Positions 21,904-30,881 of a stretch of 64,000 bases of DNA are shown here, one piece after another. The notes beneath the pieces were generated by a model that was not told the origin of the DNA, did not search any database, and was given only the letters and a program-made list of their open reading frames with translations. The position numbers and the translations under genes were made by a program. The DNA is from Agromyces sp. ISL-38 (GTDB taxonomy: Bacteria; Actinomycetota; Actinomycetes; Actinomycetales; Microbacteriaceae): positions 1 through 64,000 of the forward strand of contig NZ_JAGGPF010000006.1 of the NCBI RefSeq assembly GCF_018613935.1. The letters are read 5' to 3'. The number at the start of each line of letters is the position of its first letter. The stretch's first letter is position 1.

Positions 21904-23000
21904 CCGTCTACCTGCTCGCCGGCGGGGGAACCGCCGGTCACGTGAACCCGTTGCTCGCGGTCGCCGACCGCTTGCGCGAACGCGACCCCGAGGCGCTCGT
22001 GCTCGTGCTCGGCACTGCCGAGGGTCTGGAGTCGAGGCTCGTGCCGGCGCGCGGCTACGAGCTCCTCACGATCGCGAAGGTCCCGTTCCCGCGTCGCCCG
22101 AGCCGAGCCGCGCTCGCGTTCCCTGCCCGGTTCCGTCGGTCGATCGACGACGTGCGCGCCATCATCGCCGATCGCGGCGTCGACATCGTTGTCGGCTTCG
22201 GCGGCTACGTCGCAACGCCCGCGTACTTCGCGGCACGCCGCGCCGGCGTGCCCGTCGCGATCCACGAGGCGAACGCGAGACCGGGTCTGGCCAACCGGCT
22301 CGGCGCGCGATCGGCGGCGGCCGTCGGCGTCGCGTTCGCCGGCACCCCCCTCCCGGGCGCCGAAGTCGTCGGCATGCCGCTTCGCAGAGAGATCGAATCG
22401 CTCGACCGCCCGGCGCTTCGGGCCGAGGCGGCGGAGTTCTTCGGCCTCGACGCGGATCGCCCTGTCGTGCTGGCGACCGGCGGCTCGCTCGGCGCGCGTC
22501 GCATCAACCGCACGGTGGTCGAAAGTGCGGACGCGATCACGGATGCCGGGTGGCAGGTGCTGCACATCACAGGAGCCGCGTCGGAGGTCGCCGATCCGGC
22601 CGTGGCCGGCTATCGCATGGTCGAGTACGCCGACCGCATGGACCTCGCGCTCGCTCTCGCCGATCTCGCCGTCTCCCGGGCCGGCGCCGCAACGGTCAGC
22701 GAGCTCGCGGCACTCGGCATCCCGGCCGTCTACGTGCCCTATCCCGTCGGCAACGGCGAGCAGCGCTTCAATGCAGCCGAGGTGGTCGGAGCGGGTGGAG
22801 GCATCCTCGTCGACGATGCGGCGTTCGTGCCCGCGTGGGTCACCGCAGAGCTCGCGCCACTCCTCGGCGACCGTGAACGCGTCGCGGCGATGGCCGAGGC
22901 AGCGGCATCCGTCGGCCACCGTGACGGCACCGATCGAATGGTCGCGCTCGTCGACGCCGCGCTCGGCGGGGGAGCCGGCCAGTCCGCGCGAGGCGCGTAA
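21900..23000 (+). CDS. murG: lipid II synthase MurG (UDP-GlcNAc transferase)
   Basis: Peripheral membrane glycosyltransferase that adds GlcNAc to lipid I, giving lipid II. The 366-residue GT-B protein starts MTVYLLAGGGTAGHVNPLLA with the first glycine-rich loop. It has FGGYVATPAYFAARRAGVPV, IHEANARPGLANR, the second glycine loop ATGGSLGARRIN and the donor-binding SRAGAATVSELAALG, all diagnostic. It starts within the ftsW stop (ATGA). A 91-bp gap without features separates it from murC. Confidence 0.96.
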   Translation: MTVYLLAGGGTAGHVNPLLAVADRLRERDPEALVLVLGTAEGLESRLVPARGYELLTIAKVPFPRRPSRAALAFPARFRRSIDDVRAIIADRGVDIVVGFGGYVATPAYFAARRAGVPVAIHEANARPGLANRLGARSAAAVGVAFAGTPLPGAEVVGMPLRREIESLDRPALRAEAAEFFGLDADRPVVLATGGSLGARRINRTVVESADAITDAGWQVLHITGAASEVADPAVAGYRMVEYADRMDLALALADLAVSRAGAATVSELAALGIPAVYVPYPVGNGEQRFNAAEVVGAGGGILVDDAAFVPAWVTAELAPLLGDRERVAAMAEAAASVGHRDGTDRMVALVDAALGGGAGQSARGA

Positions 23001-23091
23001 CGTTGAGTGAGCGGATGCCGCGGCCCCGCTTCACACCGAACGATTCATCGACCAGACCGAGATCGACCACACCGAGGAAGACCCGCACCCC

Positions 23092-24492
23092 GTGACCATC
23101 AAGCCCGACCTCTCCGTAAAGATCCCCGCCGAGCTCGGCGCCGTGCACTTCGTCGGCATCGGCGGATCCGGCATGAGCGGCATCGCACGGCTCTTCATCG
23201 GCGCTGGTCATCGCGTCACGGGCTCCGACGTGCGCGACTCCGACAACATCGCGGCCCTGCGCGAGCTCGGCGCCGAGATCGCGATCGGGCACGACGCCGC
23301 CAACCTCGGCAATGCCGATGCGGTCGTCGTGACCGGCGCACTGTGGGAGGACAACCCCGAGTACCGGCTCGCGCTCGAGCGAGGACTGCCGGTGCTCCAC
23401 CGGTCGCAGGCGCTCGCCTGGCTCATCGCGGGCCAGCGTCTCGTGTCGGTCGCCGGCGCGCACGGCAAGACCACGTCGACGGGCATGATCATCACGGCCC
23501 TGCTCGAGCTCGGCGCTGATCCGAGCTTCGTGAACGGCGGCGTCATCGAGGAGCTCGGCGTGAGCTCGTCGGCGGGCGAGGGCGAGCTCTTCGTCGTCGA
23601 GGCCGATGAGTCCGACGGCTCGTTCCTGCTGTACGACACCTCGGTCGCCCTGATCACGAACGTCGATGCCGACCACCTCGACCACTACGGATCCCTCGAG
23701 GCGTTCGAGCAGGCGTTCGTCGACTTCGCCGATCGTGCCCGTGAGTCGGTCGTGATCTCGTCCGACGATGCCGGCGCGAAGCGCGTCTCCGAACGGCTCT
23801 CGCACGAGAACGTGGTCACCTTCGGCGAGGCGGCGGATGCCTCGGTGCGCGTGCACTCCATCGAGACCGACGGTCCTGTCTCATTCGCCATCTCCTACCG
23901 GGGCGTCGACCACCGCGCCACGCTCCGCATCCCGGGCCGGCACAACGCGATCAACGCAGCCGGCGCGTTCGCGGTGCTCGTCGGCCTCGGATTCGACCCC
24001 GCGGCATCCCTCGACGGCATCGCCCGGTTTGCCGGCACAGGCCGCCGCTTCGAGCTGCACGGCACCGTCGGAGGCGTGAGCGTCTACGACGACTACGCTC
24101 ACCACCCGACCGAGGTCGCCGCCGCCCTCTCGGCGGCGCGCACCGTCGTGGGTTCCGGGCGGATCATCGCAGTGCACCAGCCGCACCTCTACAGCCGCAC
24201 CAGGCTGTTCGCGAACGAGTTCGCCGAGGTGCTCGAGCGGTTCGCCGATGAGACGGTCGTGCTCGACGTCTACGGGGCGCGTGAAGACCCCGAGCCCGGC
24301 GTCACCGGCGCGCTCGTGAGCGAGCGGTTCGCGGACGCGACGCACGTCGCATACGTGCCCGATTGGCAAGAGGCCGCCGACTACACGGCGCGCATCGCGC
24401 GCGAGGGCGACTTCGTGATCACCCTCGGCTGCGGCGACGTGTACCGCATCGTGCCGCAACTGCTCGGCTCGCTCGAGCGGGAGCGCGGATGA
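23092..24492 (+). CDS. murC: UDP-N-acetylmuramate amino acid ligase MurC
   Basis: Adds the first stem-peptide amino acid to UDP-MurNAc. The 466 residues show the N-terminal [16 protein letters not shown]-binding motif, the MurC-type P-loop AHGKTT (His124), EADESDGSF and [14 protein letters not shown] at 23092 has a GAGGAAG ribosome binding site. L-alanine is the usual substrate; walls of group B peptidoglycan begin with glycine, so glycine may be used here, but no residue I can read decides this. It is followed by ftsQ 13 bases later. Confidence 0.95.
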   Translation: MTIKPDLSVKIPAELGAVHFVGIGGSGMSGIARLFIGAGHRVTGSDVRDSDNIAALRELGAEIAIGHDAANLGNADAVVVTGALWEDNPEYRLALERGLPVLHRSQALAWLIAGQRLVSVAGAHGKTTSTGMIITALLELGADPSFVNGGVIEELGVSSSAGEGELFVVEADESDGSFLLYDTSVALITNVDADHLDHYGSLEAFEQAFVDFADRARESVVISSDDAGAKRVSERLSHENVVTFGEAADASVRVHSIETDGPVSFAISYRGVDHRATLRIPGRHNAINAAGAFAVLVGLGFDPAASLDGIARFAGTGRRFELHGTVGGVSVYDDYAHHPTEVAAALSAARTVVGSGRIIAVHQPHLYSRTRLFANEFAEVLERFADETVVLDVYGAREDPEPGVTGALVSERFADATHVAYVPDWQEAADYTARIAREGDFVITLGCGDVYRIVPQLLGSLERERG

Positions 24493-24505
24493 GGGCGCGC
24501 GGCGC

Positions 24506-25555
24506 GTGAAGCGGCCGCAGGGGTTCGACCAGCCGGCCACGCGTCGTGCCGAGCGGCACAAGCCGCCCGACGAGGCGCCGCCCGTGGGCGAGTCGGCCGC
24601 CGCGGCGCCGCCCGTCGGCGCGTCCCAGCGGAAGGCCCGATCGAAGCGGTCGTCCGATCGCGATCGGGTGGCGACCGAGCCGATCGCGGTCATCGCGGCA
24701 TCCGGCAGCACAATGTCGCACACCACCGATGCCGAGCCAGGGCAACTCGTCGCGGCATCCGGATCGGCCGTCGCGGAACGCTCGCGCGACGCCCGCTCGC
24801 CCAAGCGCGTCCTCGCGGCGGCCGCGCGAGAACGTCGCCGGTACGAGCGACTGGAGGTGCGCCGCTTCACGAAGCGGTCACGTCGCCGCCGGCTGGTCTG
24901 GACCGTGGTGCTCGGCTCGATCGCGGCGCTCGTCGCGGTCGTGATCGGCGGGGCCTACTCGCCCCTGATGGCACTGCGGGACGTGCGCGTCGAGGGTGCC
25001 CAGCGCATTCCCGCCGCCGACGTGCAGGCGGCCTTCGCCGGCATGCTCGGCACGCCGCTGCCACTCATCGCCTCGGCCGACGTGCATGACGCGCTCTCGG
25101 CGTTCCCGTTGATCGAGACGTACTCGACCGAGACGATTCCGCCCGGCACGCTCGTGGTGCGAATCGTGGAGCGCACGCCCGTCGGCGTCATCGACACGGG
25201 TGATGGCCTCGAGCTGGTCGACGCGGCCGGCGTGGTTATCGAACGACCCGACGCGCGGCTCGAAGGTCAGCCGCTCATCGAGGCCGAGGGCGGCATCGCG
25301 GGCGAGGGGTTCCGCGCCGCGGCCGCCGTCGTGCGGAGCCTGCCCGCCGAGGTGCGCGCGCAGCTCGTCGGCGTGCAGGCGGCGACCGCCGACGACGTGC
25401 GGCTCCAGCTCGCAGCGGGTGCGACGGTCGTGTGGGGGAGCGCTGAGGACTCGGAGCTGAAGGCGGCGGGGCTCGCGAGGCTCATGCAGGCGGCGCCGCC
25501 CGATTCGGTCTCGCAGTACGACGTCTCGGCGCCGTCGAGTCTCGTGACGGAGTGA
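24506..25555 (+). CDS. ftsQ: cell division protein FtsQ/DivIB
   Basis: Bitopic scaffold of the divisome that binds FtsL and FtsB. The 349-residue protein has an unusually long cytoplasmic N-terminus of about 125 residues (Arg/Ala/Pro-rich, low complexity, two Ala-Ser codon pairs within dispersed octamers). A transmembrane helix spans about residues 129-150 (LVWTVVLGSIAALVAVVIGG), followed by a POTRA domain (LRDVRVEGAQRIPAADVQAAF) and the beta domain. GTG at 24506 is used; an ATG overlapping the murC stop reads only six codons. The function of the long tail is unknown. Confidence 0.93.
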   Translation: MKRPQGFDQPATRRAERHKPPDEAPPVGESAAAAPPVGASQRKARSKRSSDRDRVATEPIAVIAASGSTMSHTTDAEPGQLVAASGSAVAERSRDARSPKRVLAAAARERRRYERLEVRRFTKRSRRRRLVWTVVLGSIAALVAVVIGGAYSPLMALRDVRVEGAQRIPAADVQAAFAGMLGTPLPLIASADVHDALSAFPLIETYSTETIPPGTLVVRIVERTPVGVIDTGDGLELVDAAGVVIERPDARLEGQPLIEAEGGIAGEGFRAAAAVVRSLPAEVRAQLVGVQAATADDVRLQLAAGATVVWGSAEDSELKAAGLARLMQAAPPDSVSQYDVSAPSSLVTE

Positions 25556-25682
25556 ATCAGGCGAATCGGATGCTGCGGGCACGAGTCTTGCGGGCGGTTC
25601 GCGACACGCGGGCTGTCCTTGCGCAGCGGCGGGCACGTCACACGTACCGTCAAGTCAGGAATTGCATACTCAGCAAGACTTT

Positions 25683-25700
25683 AACCTTCGACTAGAGGTT
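25683..25700. promoter_or_regulatory. inverted repeat upstream of ftsZ
   Basis: AACCT (25683-25687) and AGGTT (25696-25700) form a dyad with an 8-bp spacer, 24 bases before the ftsZ start, in a distinctly AT-richer stretch that begins near 25655. TTGCAT (near 25664) and TTTAACCT could be promoter elements. A similar AACC...GGTT-rich element is, as far as I recall, present before ftsZ in other actinobacteria. Its role as operator or promoter is not shown. Confidence 0.45.
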
Positions 25701-25723
25701 CAGAGTTTCGACGGAGGCCGGAC

Positions 25724-26920
25724 GTGTCATCAAACCAGAACTACCTCGCCGTCATCAAGGTCGTCGGTATCGGCGGCGGCGGTGTCAACGCCGTCAACCG
25801 CATGATCGAACTCGGTCTCCGCGGAGTCGAATTCATCGCCATCAACACCGATGCGCAGGCGCTGCTCATGAGCGACGCCGACGTCAAGCTCGACGTCGGC
25901 CGCGATCTCACCCGCGGCCTCGGTGCAGGCGCCGACCCAGAGGTCGGTCGCCGTGCGGCCGAAGACCACGCCGAAGAGATCGAGGAGGCGCTTGCGGGCG
26001 CTGACATGGTCTTCGTCACGGCCGGCGAGGGCGGCGGCACGGGCACCGGCGGCGCACCCGTCGTCGCGCGCATCGCGAAGTCGATCGGCGCACTGACCAT
26101 CGGTGTCGTCACCAAGCCATTCGGGTTCGAGGGCAAGCGTCGCCAGACGCAGGCCGAACAGGGCGTCGGCCGGCTGAAGGAAGAAGTCGACACGCTCATC
26201 GTCGTGCCGAACGACCGCCTGCTCGAGATCAGCGACCGCGGCATCTCGATGCTCGAGGCGTTCGCGACGGCCGACCAGGTGCTGCTCGCCGGCGTGCAGG
26301 GCATCACCGACCTCATCACCACGCCGGGCCTCATCAACCTCGACTTCGCCGACGTCAAGTCGGTCATGCAGGGCGCGGGTTCCGCGCTCATGGGCATCGG
26401 CTCCTCGCGAGGAGCCGATCGTGCGATCAAGGCGGCCGAACTCGCCGTCGCGAGTCCGCTGCTCGAGGCCTCGATCGACGGCGCGCATGGCGTGCTCCTC
26501 TCGATCCAGGGCGGCTCCAACCTCGGCATCTTCGAGATCAACGACGCGGCGCGCCTCGTGCAGGAGGCCGTGCACCCCGAGGCGAACATCATCTTCGGCG
26601 CGGTGATCGACGACACCCTCGGCGACGAGGTGCGCGTCACGGTCATCGCCGCCGGATTCGACGGGGGTGAGCCGAGTTCGAGTGCGAAGCCCGTCGAGGC
26701 ACGGCGCTCGAACTTCGCCACTGCGGCCGTCGGCGCCGGAATCGGCGGCTCCGCGCTGTCGGGCGACACCGGCGATGCCATCGGCGAGATCAACATCGAT
26801 GAGCTCGTCGAGACGGCGAACTGGGGCGAGGCGTCGACAGGTGCAGGCGACCAGATCGTCTCTGACCCCGCCTTCGACAGCGGCGACGACGATCTCGACA
26901 TTCCCGACTTCCTGAAGTGA
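25724..26920 (+). CDS. ftsZ: cell division GTPase FtsZ
   Basis: Tubulin homologue forming the Z-ring. The 398 residues include the GTP-binding loop ([13 protein letters not shown]), the tubulin signature [10 protein letters not shown] (about residues 104-113), the T7 synergy loop [12 protein letters not shown], a variable Ser/Ala/Asp linker and the conserved C-terminal peptide [11 protein letters not shown] that binds SepF. GTG start with GGAGG upstream. The 168-bp gap before it carries its own dyad and probable promoter, so ftsZ can be transcribed apart from the cluster. yggS follows 31 bases downstream. Confidence 0.98.
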   Translation: MSSNQNYLAVIKVVGIGGGGVNAVNRMIELGLRGVEFIAINTDAQALLMSDADVKLDVGRDLTRGLGAGADPEVGRRAAEDHAEEIEEALAGADMVFVTAGEGGGTGTGGAPVVARIAKSIGALTIGVVTKPFGFEGKRRQTQAEQGVGRLKEEVDTLIVVPNDRLLEISDRGISMLEAFATADQVLLAGVQGITDLITTPGLINLDFADVKSVMQGAGSALMGIGSSRGADRAIKAAELAVASPLLEASIDGAHGVLLSIQGGSNLGIFEINDAARLVQEAVHPEANIIFGAVIDDTLGDEVRVTVIAAGFDGGEPSSSAKPVEARRSNFATAAVGAGIGGSALSGDTGDAIGEINIDELVETANWGEASTGAGDQIVSDPAFDSGDDDLDIPDFLK

Positions 26921-26951
26921 GCGGCGCGCTCCAGACCGGTAGGCGGTGCGC

Positions 26952-27623
26952 ATGAGCGTACTCGCCGACCGGCTGGCCGCCGTGCGCGCGGCCATCGCCG
27001 AGACCGCTGAGGCGGCCGGGCGATCGCCCGACGAGCTCACGACCGTGGTCGTCACGAAGTTCCAGCCCGTCTCGCTCGTGGCCGAGCTCGCGGAGCTCGG
27101 CGTGCGCGACATCGGCGAGAACCGCCACCAGGAGGCGCAGGCGAAGGCGGCCGAGCTGGCAGGCCTCGGGCTCCGCTGGCACTTCGTGGGTCAACTGCAG
27201 AGCAAGAAGGCCAGGCAGGCGCTCGCCTACGCGTCGGTGATCCACTCGGTCGACCGGCCCGGCCTCGTCGACGCGCTGCGATCGGATGTGGCATCCGTCG
27301 ACTGCTTCGTACAGGTGAACCTCACCGACGACCCGGGGCGGGGCGGCGTCGCGCCGAACGAGCTCGACGCCCTCGTGGAGCGCGTGCTGGCGGCATCCGG
27401 ACTCCGACTGCTCGGTCTGATGGCGGTCGCACCGCTCGGCGAACCCGCTCGCCCTGCGTTCGCACGCATGAGGGAGTACTCGGAACGCATTCGTCGAATC
27501 GCTCCGGACGCGCGAGGATTGTCCATGGGAATGTCCCACGACTACCGCGACGCGATCATGGAAGGTGCGACACACCTCCGGATCGGCACCGCAATCACCG
27601 GGAATCGGCCGGTCGCCGGTTAG
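26952..27623 (+). CDS. yggS: PLP-binding protein YggS/PLPBP
   Basis: Monomeric pyridoxal-5'-phosphate protein involved in PLP homeostasis; no enzymatic activity is known for the family. The 223 residues fold as an alanine-racemase-like barrel. The PLP lysine lies in TTVVVTKFQP, with further signatures IGENRHQEAQAKA, HFVGQLQSKKAR and SMGMSHDYRDAI. The ATG at 26952 is preferred; a GTG six bases earlier is in frame. Many actinobacteria have pgeF (yfiH) between ftsZ and this gene; here it is absent. Its stop TAG overlaps a TAGCCT -10-like box for sepF. Confidence 0.94.
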   Translation: MSVLADRLAAVRAAIAETAEAAGRSPDELTTVVVTKFQPVSLVAELAELGVRDIGENRHQEAQAKAAELAGLGLRWHFVGQLQSKKARQALAYASVIHSVDRPGLVDALRSDVASVDCFVQVNLTDDPGRGGVAPNELDALVERVLAASGLRLLGLMAVAPLGEPARPAFARMREYSERIRRIAPDARGLSMGMSHDYRDAIMEGATHLRIGTAITGNRPVAG

Positions 27624-27656
27624 CCTCGAAGAGACGGAAAACAGACGGAGGCAGCG

Positions 27657-28133
27657 ATGTCGAACCCGCTCAAGAAGACCATGGTCTATCTCGGACTCGC
27701 CGATGAGGAGTTCGAAGACGAGACTCCGCAGACGCACGCGCAGCCACAGGCTGCGCCGATCGTGCACGCCGCCCCGGCGCCGAAGACCGGCGCGGCGGTG
27801 ACGCCACTCCGAAAGCACCACGCACAACCGAGCACACCGCAGGCGGAGATGAACGAAATCCTGACCGTGCACCCGCGTCAGTATCGAGACGCGCAGGTGA
27901 TCGCCGAGTCCTTCCGTGATGGAGTGCCGGTGATCATCAATCTGTCGCAGATGTCGGATGCCGATGCGCGGCGCCTGATCGACTTCGCGAGCGGGCTCTC
28001 GCAAGGCCTCTACGGCAAGATCGAGCGCGTCACGAGCAAGGTGTTCCTGCTCTCGCCCGCACACGTGGTGGTCTCGGGGGAGACCGGTGAGACCGAAGGC
28101 GACGTCGACGCGTCGTTCTTCACGCACGCGTAG
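27657..28133 (+). CDS. sepF: cell division protein SepF
   Basis: Membrane-binding FtsZ anchor of Gram-positive bacteria. The 158 residues start with the amphipathic [20 protein letters not shown] membrane-targeting region. A Pro/Ala/His-rich linker follows, then the SepF dimerisation domain (about residues 67-150: [20 protein letters not shown], then VIINLSQM and [15 protein letters not shown]). GGAGGCAG serves as ribosome binding site. Location after ftsZ-yggS is the conserved actinobacterial order. A TAGCCT at 27621-27626 may provide an extra promoter. Confidence 0.96.
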   Translation: MSNPLKKTMVYLGLADEEFEDETPQTHAQPQAAPIVHAAPAPKTGAAVTPLRKHHAQPSTPQAEMNEILTVHPRQYRDAQVIAESFRDGVPVIINLSQMSDADARRLIDFASGLSQGLYGKIERVTSKVFLLSPAHVVVSGETGETEGDVDASFFTHA

Positions 28134-28139
28134 CTGCAC

Positions 28140-28445
28140 GTGGGCGCGTTCTCCGTCGTCTGGAGCATCCTCTACACGTTGCTCCTCATCTATTTCTTCG
28201 TGATGTGGGGGCGCTTCATACTCGACCTCGTGCGCACGTTCAACCGATCCTGGCGACCCCGGGGGGCGTCGCTCGTGATCGTCGAGGCCGTGTACAGCGT
28301 CACCGACCCCCTGGTGCGGTTCTTCCGGCGGGTCGTGCCGCCGATCCGCATCGGCCAGATCGCGCTCGACCTCGGGTGGAGTCTCGCGATGCTCGTCATC
28401 ATCGTGGCCATGACCGTGGTGTCATGGCTCGCTGCCGCGGGCTGA
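28140..28445 (+). CDS. yggT: YggT-family membrane protein
   Basis: A 101-residue integral membrane protein with two hydrophobic segments (residues 8-28 and 77-97). The YggT-family motif covers the RPRGASLVIVEAVYSVTDPL and FFRRVVPP region between them. Members sit between sepF and divIVA in many Gram-positive genomes; the role is not established, though proximity suggests division or membrane organisation. GTG at 28140, six bases after the sepF stop, suggests translational coupling. Confidence 0.9.
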   Translation: MGAFSVVWSILYTLLLIYFFVMWGRFILDLVRTFNRSWRPRGASLVIVEAVYSVTDPLVRFFRRVVPPIRIGQIALDLGWSLAMLVIIVAMTVVSWLAAAG

Positions 28446-28517
28446 TGATCTCCTGCGAGGAGTGGGGCCGAGACGATCGGCACTGCGCCTCTCAGGATCT
28501 CTTTGCTAGCGTTAGCT

Positions 28518-28527
28518 GAACATGTTC
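28518..28527. promoter_or_regulatory. 10-bp perfect palindrome upstream of divIVA
   Basis: GAACATGTTC is fully self-complementary and is followed at once by GAAACAGTTC, a partial second copy. It lies 34 bases before the divIVA start. It resembles a LexA-type GAAC/GTTC site, but the spacer is 2 bp rather than the usual 4, so SOS control is doubtful. It could be an operator for another dimeric regulator. Confidence 0.4.
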
Positions 28528-28560
28528 GAAACAGTTCGACAGATTTGAGGGTGGAAAGCC

Positions 28561-29247
28561 ATGGCGCTAACTCCGGAAGATGTGGTCAACAAGCGCTTCC
28601 AGGCGACGAAGTTCCGGGAAGGGTACGACCAAGACGAGGTCGATGACTTCCTTGACGAGGTGGTCGTCGAGCTTCGCCGGCTGAACCAGGAGAACGAGGA
28701 GCTGCGCCAGCGAGTGAACGCGGCCGAGGCCCGTGCCGCGGAGGCCGGCAAGGCATCCGCCGCGGCGCCGGCGCCTGCCGCGGTCTACACCGAGCCTGCT
28801 GCGCCGCCGCCCACGGTGGCCGTGCCGACGCAGGCTCCGGCCCCGCAGTCGGACTTCGACGAGCAGGCCAGCACGACCAACCTCCTGCAGCTGGCCCGCC
28901 GGCTGCACGAGGAGCACGTGCGCGAGGGCGTCGAGAAGCGCGACGCGCTCATCGCCGAAGGCCACGCAACGGCGGCTCGCGTCGTTGCCGAGGCCGAGGC
29001 GAAGCAGCGCGCCCAGATGGGCATTCTCGACCAGGAGCGTCTCGCGCTCGAGAAGCGCGTCGACGAGCTTCGGGTGTTCGAGCGTGAGTACCGGCAGAAG
29101 CTCAAGAGCTACATCGAGGGCCAGCTGCGCGACCTCGACACGGCAGCACCCGTTTCCGTCTCGGGCAACCAGGGCTTCTCTTCGCCGGTGAGCGCGGGCG
29201 TGCCGGCCGAGCAGCCTGCGCCGACCTTCCAGGGCTTTGGAGGCTGA
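28561..29247 (+). CDS. divIVA: polar growth / septum protein DivIVA (Wag31)
   Basis: Curvature-sensing coiled-coil protein that marks poles and septa and directs wall synthesis in actinobacteria. The 228 residues begin with the lipid-binding domain MALTPEDVVNKRFQATKFRE, then YDQDEVDDFLDEVVVELRRL and a first coiled coil. A Pro/Ala-rich insert (about residues 60-98) precedes the second coiled coil (AEAKQRAQMGILDQERLALE) and a short tail. GAGGGTGGAAAG serves as RBS. A 115-bp upstream gap with a palindrome suggests its own promoter. The stop is overlapped by the lspA start. Confidence 0.96.
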   Translation: MALTPEDVVNKRFQATKFREGYDQDEVDDFLDEVVVELRRLNQENEELRQRVNAAEARAAEAGKASAAAPAPAAVYTEPAAPPPTVAVPTQAPAPQSDFDEQASTTNLLQLARRLHEEHVREGVEKRDALIAEGHATAARVVAEAEAKQRAQMGILDQERLALEKRVDELRVFEREYRQKLKSYIEGQLRDLDTAAPVSVSGNQGFSSPVSAGVPAEQPAPTFQGFGG

Positions 29248-29860
29248 GCGGGCCGCCAAGGTCGGCATCGCCAGTGCTCTCCTGGTCTTGGCCGGCGCCG
29301 CGATTGCGGCGTACGGCCTCGACCAGTTGAGCAAGTTCCTCGTCGTCTCGAACCTGACCGAGGGCGAAATCGTGCCGGTGCTCGGGTCAGCGCTGGAGTG
29401 GCGGTTCGTGCGCAACCCGGGCGCGGCGTTCTCGCTCGCGAGCGGCATGACCTGGATCTTCACCATCCTCGCGGCCGCCGTGATCACGTTCATCGTGTGG
29501 TTCGCGCGTCGCATCCACTCCATCGCGTGGGCGGTCGTGTTCGGGTTGCTCCTCGGCGGCGTGCTCGGCAATCTCACCGATCGACTCATGCGAGAGCCGA
29601 GTTTCGGCCTGGGGCACGTCGTCGACTTCATCTCGACGCCGTGGTTCATACCGGCCATCTACAACTTCGCCGACATCGCGATCGTGTCGAGCATGGTGCT
29701 CTTCATGGTCCTCACGATCCGCGGCGTCGGGCTCGACGGAACTCGCGATGTTCGGCCGAACACGGTGGCGCCCGATGCCGCGGCGAGCGACGCGGCGAGC
29801 GACGCGGCGAGCGACGGCCGCGCGTTCTCGGCGAGCCCTGAGCTCGCACGCGAGTCCTGA
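29237..29860 (+). CDS. lspA: lipoprotein signal peptidase LspA
   Basis: Membrane aspartyl protease that removes signal peptides from diacylglyceryl-prolipoproteins. The 207 residues form four transmembrane helices with the family motifs [18 protein letters not shown] (catalytic Asp115) and YNFADIAI (catalytic Asp146). A TTG start at 29237, overlapping the divIVA end by 11 bases, is the only plausible start and has a poor Shine-Dalgarno, implying coupling. The tail contains a [13 protein letters not shown] repeat encoded by a 12-bp tandem repeat, outside the catalytic fold. It would process the OpuC-type binding lipoprotein here. Confidence 0.93.
   Translation: MEAERAAKVGIASALLVLAGAAIAAYGLDQLSKFLVVSNLTEGEIVPVLGSALEWRFVRNPGAAFSLASGMTWIFTILAAAVITFIVWFARRIHSIAWAVVFGLLLGGVLGNLTDRLMREPSFGLGHVVDFISTPWFIPAIYNFADIAIVSSMVLFMVLTIRGVGLDGTRDVRPNTVAPDAAASDAASDAASDGRAFSASPELARES
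29782..29817 (+). repeat. 12-bp tandem repeat inside lspA
   Basis: Three consecutive copies of GGCGAGCGACGC, the third ending GG. They encode repeated Ala-Ser-Asp residues in the hydrophilic tail. Being a multiple of three, copy-number change would lengthen or shorten the tail without a frameshift. Confidence 0.85.
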
Positions 29861-29862
29861 GC

Positions 29863-30780
29863 ATGGAGCATCGCTCGTTCCCCGTTCCCGACGGGCTCGA
29901 CGGCGCACGCGTCGACGCGGGCCTCGCCAAGCTCCTCGGCTTCTCGCGCACGCTCGCGGCCGAGATCGCGACGGAAGGCGGCGTGCTGCTCGACGGGACT
30001 TCCGTCGACAAGTCCGACCGCCTTCGCGGTGGTGCGTGGCTCGAGGTGAGCTGGGAGCCGCCGCGCACGCTCGCGATCGAGCCGATCGCAGTCGCCGACC
30101 TCGGCATCGTCCATGACGACGCCGACCTCGTCGTGGTCGACAAGCCTGCCGGCGTCGCGGCACATCCGTCGCTCGGCTGGAACGGGCCGACCGTGGTCGG
30201 CGCCCTCGCGGCCGCCGGGTTCCGCATCTCCACCTCGGGCGCACCCGAGCGCCAGGGTGTCGTGCACCGGCTCGACGCGGGCACCAGCGGGCTCATGGTC
30301 GTTGCGAAGTCCGAACGTGCCTACACAGAGCTGAAGCGCCAGTTCCACGACCGCGAGGTGGAGAAGATCTACCACACCGTGGTGCAGGGTCGCCCCGACC
30401 CCCTGGCCGGCACGATCGACGCACCGGTCGGCCGGCATCCCCGCTCGGAGTGGAAGTTCGCGGTGCTCGCTGGCGGCAAGCACGCCGTGACGCACTACGA
30501 GACGCTCGAGGCCTTCCGCGCCGCGTCGCTCCTCGAGGTGCACCTCGAGACCGGGCGGACGCACCAGATCCGGGTGCACATGGCGGCGCAGCGGCATCCG
30601 TGCGTCGGCGACACCATGTACGGCGCCGATCCCACGCTCTCTGCACGCCTCGGCCTCAGCCGGCAGTGGCTGCACGCGCGACAGCTCTCGTTCACGCACC
30701 CCGCCGGGGAGTGGGCGACCTTCGTCTCGGAGTACCCGAGCGACCTCGCGCACGCGCTCGAGGTGCTGCGCGGCGACTGA
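29863..30780 (+). CDS. RluD-family pseudouridine synthase
   Basis: Isomerises uridines in ribosomal RNA to pseudouridine. The 305-residue protein has an N-terminal S4 RNA-binding domain ([19 protein letters not shown]), then the catalytic RluA/RluD core with HRLDAGTSG (catalytic Asp138), [13 protein letters not shown] and [13 protein letters not shown]. It lies two bases after lspA, the same order as in many Gram-positive bacteria. RluD-like (23S positions 1911/1915/1917) is the likely target class, but the exact position is not determinable here. Confidence 0.92.
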   Translation: MEHRSFPVPDGLDGARVDAGLAKLLGFSRTLAAEIATEGGVLLDGTSVDKSDRLRGGAWLEVSWEPPRTLAIEPIAVADLGIVHDDADLVVVDKPAGVAAHPSLGWNGPTVVGALAAAGFRISTSGAPERQGVVHRLDAGTSGLMVVAKSERAYTELKRQFHDREVEKIYHTVVQGRPDPLAGTIDAPVGRHPRSEWKFAVLAGGKHAVTHYETLEAFRAASLLEVHLETGRTHQIRVHMAAQRHPCVGDTMYGADPTLSARLGLSRQWLHARQLSFTHPAGEWATFVSEYPSDLAHALEVLRGD

Positions 30781-30828
30781 CGGGCGCGTGCACGCGAGTC
30801 CTGATGCCGCCGGGTCGCAGGGTCGCCA

Positions 30829-30834
30829 TAGACT
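30829..30834 (+). promoter_or_regulatory. -10 box of dnaE
   Basis: TAGACT 47 bases upstream of the dnaE GTG, giving an expected leader of about 40 bases that contains the GGAG Shine-Dalgarno. Confidence 0.45.
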
Positions 30835-30881
30835 TTGAAGACCCCCGGAACCGAACTCGCAGCACCCCGATTTGGAGCCCA

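Noticed and set aside
28518..28527. Considered as an SOS (LexA) box
   Set aside because: The GAAC/GTTC halves are spaced by two bases, whereas actinobacterial LexA sites use four; kept only as an unassigned palindrome.
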